DNA of 64,000 nucleotides, taken from Bacteroidetes bacterium UBA6161. Lineage in GTDB: Bacteria > Bacteroidota > Bacteroidia > NS11-12g > UBA955. Every line of letters starts with the position of its first letter. Within the stretch, counting starts at the first letter, position 1. Under the pieces are notes generated by a model. The model saw only the letters and a list, made by a program, of their open reading frames with translations, ran no database searches and had not been told where the DNA came from. The DNA lies in contig DIUJ01000050.1 of the NCBI GenBank assembly GCA_002422315.1, forward strand, positions 1 to 64,000, given 5' to 3'. The position numbers and the translations under genes are program-made. Below, piece by piece: positions 61,206 through 64,000 of this stretch.

Positions 61206-62408
61206 ATGAAAAAATTCTCTCTTTTCCTTCTTTTTTCGATATGCTTTTCAAGCTCACTTGTGCATGCAAAAATACAAAAAGACAGTGCGGATTGGTTGCA
61301 TTACACTATTCAAAAAGGTGACTATGCTAGTAAAATATTTGAAAAATACCATTTAAATAACGAGCTAGATATCCAAGCATTTTGGGAAATAAACCAAATT
61401 AAAAACAAACAAATATTGGTACTTGGAGTGAGCTACAAGTTGCCCATAAAAGTATATCCTAAAATGGCGGGCAACATTCGTTCTACCATAGGTATCTCCG
61501 ACTACAACCACGCTTTGAGAATACAAAACTGGAACCTACACTTGGAAAAAGAAGGAATAAAAACCCAAAAAATGGGCCCCGGTAAAGAATTGTGGGTAAG
61601 AAAAAGCGACCTTTCTGGTAATTACACCCAAGCAAAAGAATCCAAATCAGAACTTAAGATTAGCGACCTTATAGATACACGCTTATTTGGCAAAGAGGCA
61701 AACAATATACAGATTTTAGATAGCAGCCTAAAAGGAAGTGTTTTTTATATAATAAGCGGCCATGGCGGGCCCGACCCTGGAACCAATATTACGCTAGATG
61801 GACATTTTCTATGCGAAGATGAATATGCCTACGATGTAAGTTTGCGATTAGCTAAAGAATTGGTTCAAAAAAGTGCCAAAGTATACATGATAGTTCAAGA
61901 CTTTAGCCATGGAATACGAGAAGAAAAATACTTAAAACACGACAGAAACGAGAAAGTGATTGGAAATAAAGAAATTCCTTTAAACCAAATTAAAAGACTA
62001 CAACAACGCACCGATGCAGTAAACCAATTGTACCAACAAAACAAAAACAAGTATACGCACCACCGATGCATTGAAATTCATGTAGATAGCAGAAGTAAAA
62101 AGGAACAAATAGATGTGTTTTTTTACCACCACGGCCAAAGCAGCAAAGGCAAAGACCTAAGCAATTTGATGCTAGAAACATTTAAAAACAAGTATGAAAC
62201 CTACCAAAAAGGAAGAGGCTACCAAGGTGAAATAAAAACCAGAAACCTGTATACTATAGTGCATGCACACCCCACTACGGTGTATATAGAACTAGGAAAT
62301 ATACAGCACAAAAAAGACCAACAGCGCATACTTATTCCCGAAAACCGAGAGGCACTAGCCAAATGGATGGCAGAAGCTGTAGAATTGGAAAAGAAGAAGA
62401 ATAGGTAA
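61206..62408 (+). CDS. N-acetylmuramoyl-L-alanine amidase with LysM domain
   Basis: 400 residues from ATG 61206 with a signal peptide ending LVHA. A LysM-like domain (HYTIQKGDYASKIFEKYHL to LPIKV) would bind peptidoglycan. The C-terminal half is an Amidase_3 zinc enzyme: ISGHGGPDPGT with the first His, EDEYAYDVSLRLAKEL with Glu, a metal His in IEIHVDSR, and the catalytic Glu in VYIELGNIQ. It should cut between the glycan strand and the stem peptide in the periplasm. Confidence 0.92.
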   Translation: MKKFSLFLLFSICFSSSLVHAKIQKDSADWLHYTIQKGDYASKIFEKYHLNNELDIQAFWEINQIKNKQILVLGVSYKLPIKVYPKMAGNIRSTIGISDYNHALRIQNWNLHLEKEGIKTQKMGPGKELWVRKSDLSGNYTQAKESKSELKISDLIDTRLFGKEANNIQILDSSLKGSVFYIISGHGGPDPGTNITLDGHFLCEDEYAYDVSLRLAKELVQKSAKVYMIVQDFSHGIREEKYLKHDRNEKVIGNKEIPLNQIKRLQQRTDAVNQLYQQNKNKYTHHRCIEIHVDSRSKKEQIDVFFYHHGQSSKGKDLSNLMLETFKNKYETYQKGRGYQGEIKTRNLYTIVHAHPTTVYIELGNIQHKKDQQRILIPENREALAKWMAEAVELEKKKNR

Positions 62409-62611
62409 TAGCCTTAAAATCTACTCCTAAAAAATGGAATGAATGTAAATAGGATTGGTTTATAAACGTTTAACTTGTACGCTCATCATGTTTGATTTTA
62501 TTCTCTGTATCTTAAACACTTGTTTTATATGATAAACAAAACACAGTTTTAGAGAGAAAACATACTTTATACCTAATAAAATGGAGGTATGTATAATACT
62601 TGGAACAAATA
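62409..62611. other. 203-bp convergent gap, nothing recognised
   Basis: The region between the amidase and the fifth TlpA-like gene has no ORF, no convincing hairpin and no repeat seen elsewhere in the window. Confidence 0.5.
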
Positions 62612-63832
62612 TCAGCGTAATGATTTTATCTTTTCATAGAAGAAATTAAAAACTTCTTCATCCTCTAATTTTTCGGTATGAATATACTGTACCACACCTT
62701 GTTTGTCTAATAGAAAAAACGTAGGGAAACTAGTAATTGCCCACATTAGGGTAGATTTTTGGGTAGTATTTCCATTTTTGCCCAAAAAATAACAAGACAC
62801 TTTCCCTTCCAATAAATTTTGTGCAAGAACCTGTTTAGCAAAACTTTCCGAGTATTTTTTTTCAGAGCCCGCGTCAATTAAAATTACTTGTAGTTCATTA
62901 GGAAAAGAATCCATGAGGCGTGAAAAAACCTGTACGCCTTGTAAATGCTCGTGGGTCATAAACCAAGTATAATCTAAAAGAGTGATTTTATTAGAATCAT
63001 AAAGTTGAGCAGGGCTAACATAAGGACGCAAAAAACCTGATGAAAACTTCTTATATAAAAATGAATCTAAATGAGACGTATCCGATTTCCTACGGTACTC
63101 TATACTCCCAAAAATTGGGATTTCTATACATGCAGAAGCATTCAATGAAGGCAAGGAATTTTTTCTTGAATAAGAGAAATTATAAAAAGATTTTACTTGT
63201 ACCACCTCTACCCCACGAACCATCCAATATTCTTCTTCTTTGTAATTTTTATATCTGCCATCAGCAAAAAATTCCAAGGTGATTTTTTTCTTATGCTTTT
63301 TATGCTCCAAAACTATTTTTATTTCTTCCTTAGTCTGTTCTAATAAAAGACTATACAGAGAGGTGTTCCATTTAAAATCTTTTGCAAAAACTGTAGTAAA
63401 CCAAGGTATCTCAGGGTTAAAGTACTCCTGAATATAGCACTTAGAGCGCGGAAGAACACAAGGCGATAGTTTATAATTTGGGCTATTAAGCAAAAGGCTA
63501 ACATTGGTATCTGAAAAAGAAGCATAATACACCCCTTTGTCACTATATTTAGGAAGGGCCCATGAAGTTCTACTAAATATGAAGGTATCTTTTATTTTAT
63601 TTTGAATATATGAGTAGCTGTATTTGCTGGTATCGGTACTTGTAGTATTGTAGCGAATACAATCCCACTGCATTTCTACCAAGTCCTGTTTGTGGTAAGC
63701 CTTTGCTTTAGCAAATATTTGTTTTACTTTGGTGCTATCGTGAATTGGTTGTTTTGCAAATACAATTCCACCTTTAAATAAAAAGAATAGCAGTAGCATA
63801 AATGTTCTAAATGAACCAAAAGAATAATTCAT
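62612..63832 (-). CDS. TlpA-like paralog 5 without redox cysteines
   Basis: 406 residues, with a hydrophobic signal (LLLFFLFKGGIVFA). The architecture matches the array at 36982-41723: a long N-terminal region of unknown fold, then a thioredoxin-like domain (LLDYTWFMTHEHLQGVQVF) and a cis-proline loop (SFPTFFLLDKQGVV). Where the others have CNPC, this protein has T-H-E-H-L, so both redox cysteines are gone. A catalytic thiol role is unlikely. The last 160 bases of the window after it show nothing. Confidence 0.78.
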   Translation of the reverse strand: MNYSFGSFRTFMLLLFFLFKGGIVFAKQPIHDSTKVKQIFAKAKAYHKQDLVEMQWDCIRYNTTSTDTSKYSYSYIQNKIKDTFIFSRTSWALPKYSDKGVYYASFSDTNVSLLLNSPNYKLSPCVLPRSKCYIQEYFNPEIPWFTTVFAKDFKWNTSLYSLLLEQTKEEIKIVLEHKKHKKKITLEFFADGRYKNYKEEEYWMVRGVEVVQVKSFYNFSYSRKNSLPSLNASACIEIPIFGSIEYRRKSDTSHLDSFLYKKFSSGFLRPYVSPAQLYDSNKITLLDYTWFMTHEHLQGVQVFSRLMDSFPNELQVILIDAGSEKKYSESFAKQVLAQNLLEGKVSCYFLGKNGNTTQKSTLMWAITSFPTFFLLDKQGVVQYIHTEKLEDEEVFNFFYEKIKSLR

Positions 63833-64000
63833 TTGTCAAAAATAAGAAATAAACTTAAAAAGAGGGTAGCATACCAAAAAAAACAGGAGATTATGAAATG
63901 ATGTATAACCTCTAATAACTGAAGCAAGCAATATCCATATTAAAAAATAAAAAAACCAATCCTATGATAACGGAGTATCTTTGAAAAAATGAAGTATATA

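Noticed and set aside
1..64000. tRNA, rRNA or large riboswitch
   Set aside because: None recognised by eye in the gaps between genes. A covariance-model scan would be needed to exclude small RNAs.

Overview
The window is about 64 kb of AT-rich chromosome from a member of the Bacteroidota. Four lines of evidence support this. There are gliding/type IX secretion (T9SS) C-terminal sorting domains: one of the CHU_C type at 1-1323, and shorter ones at the ends of the 9235, 47644 and 49217 genes. Promoter boxes follow the TAnnTTTG form typical of the phylum. SecD and SecF are fused. Several genes belong to families I know mainly from this phylum: long NusB, DUF2723, bacterial GH3, LuxC-like acyl-CoA reductase and TlpA-like proteins. 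I cannot name the genus. No rRNA, tRNA or CRISPR array was recognised. The first gene is cut by the window edge.

Layout. 1-1.9 kb: 3' end of a T9SS adhesin-like gene and an intergenic region full of short repeats, including a TGTAAAC heptamer array. 1.9-7.2 kb (minus): SDR oxidoreductase, peroxiredoxin-like protein, 3-hydroxyanthranilate dioxygenase, a TPR/CAP secreted protein, a monooxygenase-fold protein and a SAM hydrolase-like protein. 7.2-18.4 kb (plus): phoH, purC, an NHL-repeat T9SS cargo, argS, a saccharopine dehydrogenase-like gene, an NlpC/P60-CapA fusion, three small membrane proteins, an M48 protease, and iscU-iscA behind a Fur-like dyad. 18.5-36.9 kb: ilvE, an unknown gene with rdgB and queA, secDF, an outer membrane barrel, an acyl-CoA reductase, clpP-clpX, a UMF1 transporter, a PolB-type exonuclease, GH3, YceI, a catalase-peroxidase with an export signal, and an SRPBCC protein.

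36.9-50.1 kb is the accessory part, all on the minus strand. It holds four tandem TlpA-like paralogs, one of them frameshifted. After these comes a chain of outer-membrane or lipoprotein genes separated by repeat elements with 17-bp terminal inverted repeats (43112-43285, 44520-44946, 46501-46670). Two of the intervals carry copies of the same small XRE regulator next to unrelated cargo genes. The middle element is itself interrupted by a second, 145-bp element with a clean 7-bp target duplication. This gene-element-gene-element layout is the best candidate in the window for something undescribed. The region ends with two T9SS cargo genes.

50.2-63.8 kb returns to core genes: a beta-CASP metallo-beta-lactamase protein, a 122-bp tandem duplication with hairpins, a DUF2723 membrane protein, nusB-DUF1573-yajC-coaE, a coupled MATE-barrel-dtd operon, a small secreted protein, a LysM amidase, and a fifth TlpA-like paralog with no redox cysteines.

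The core genes cover translation, purine synthesis, Fe-S assembly, proteolysis, protein export and envelope upkeep. The accessory genes encode almost only envelope proteins, which suggests a locus where surface functions are diversified and shuffled.
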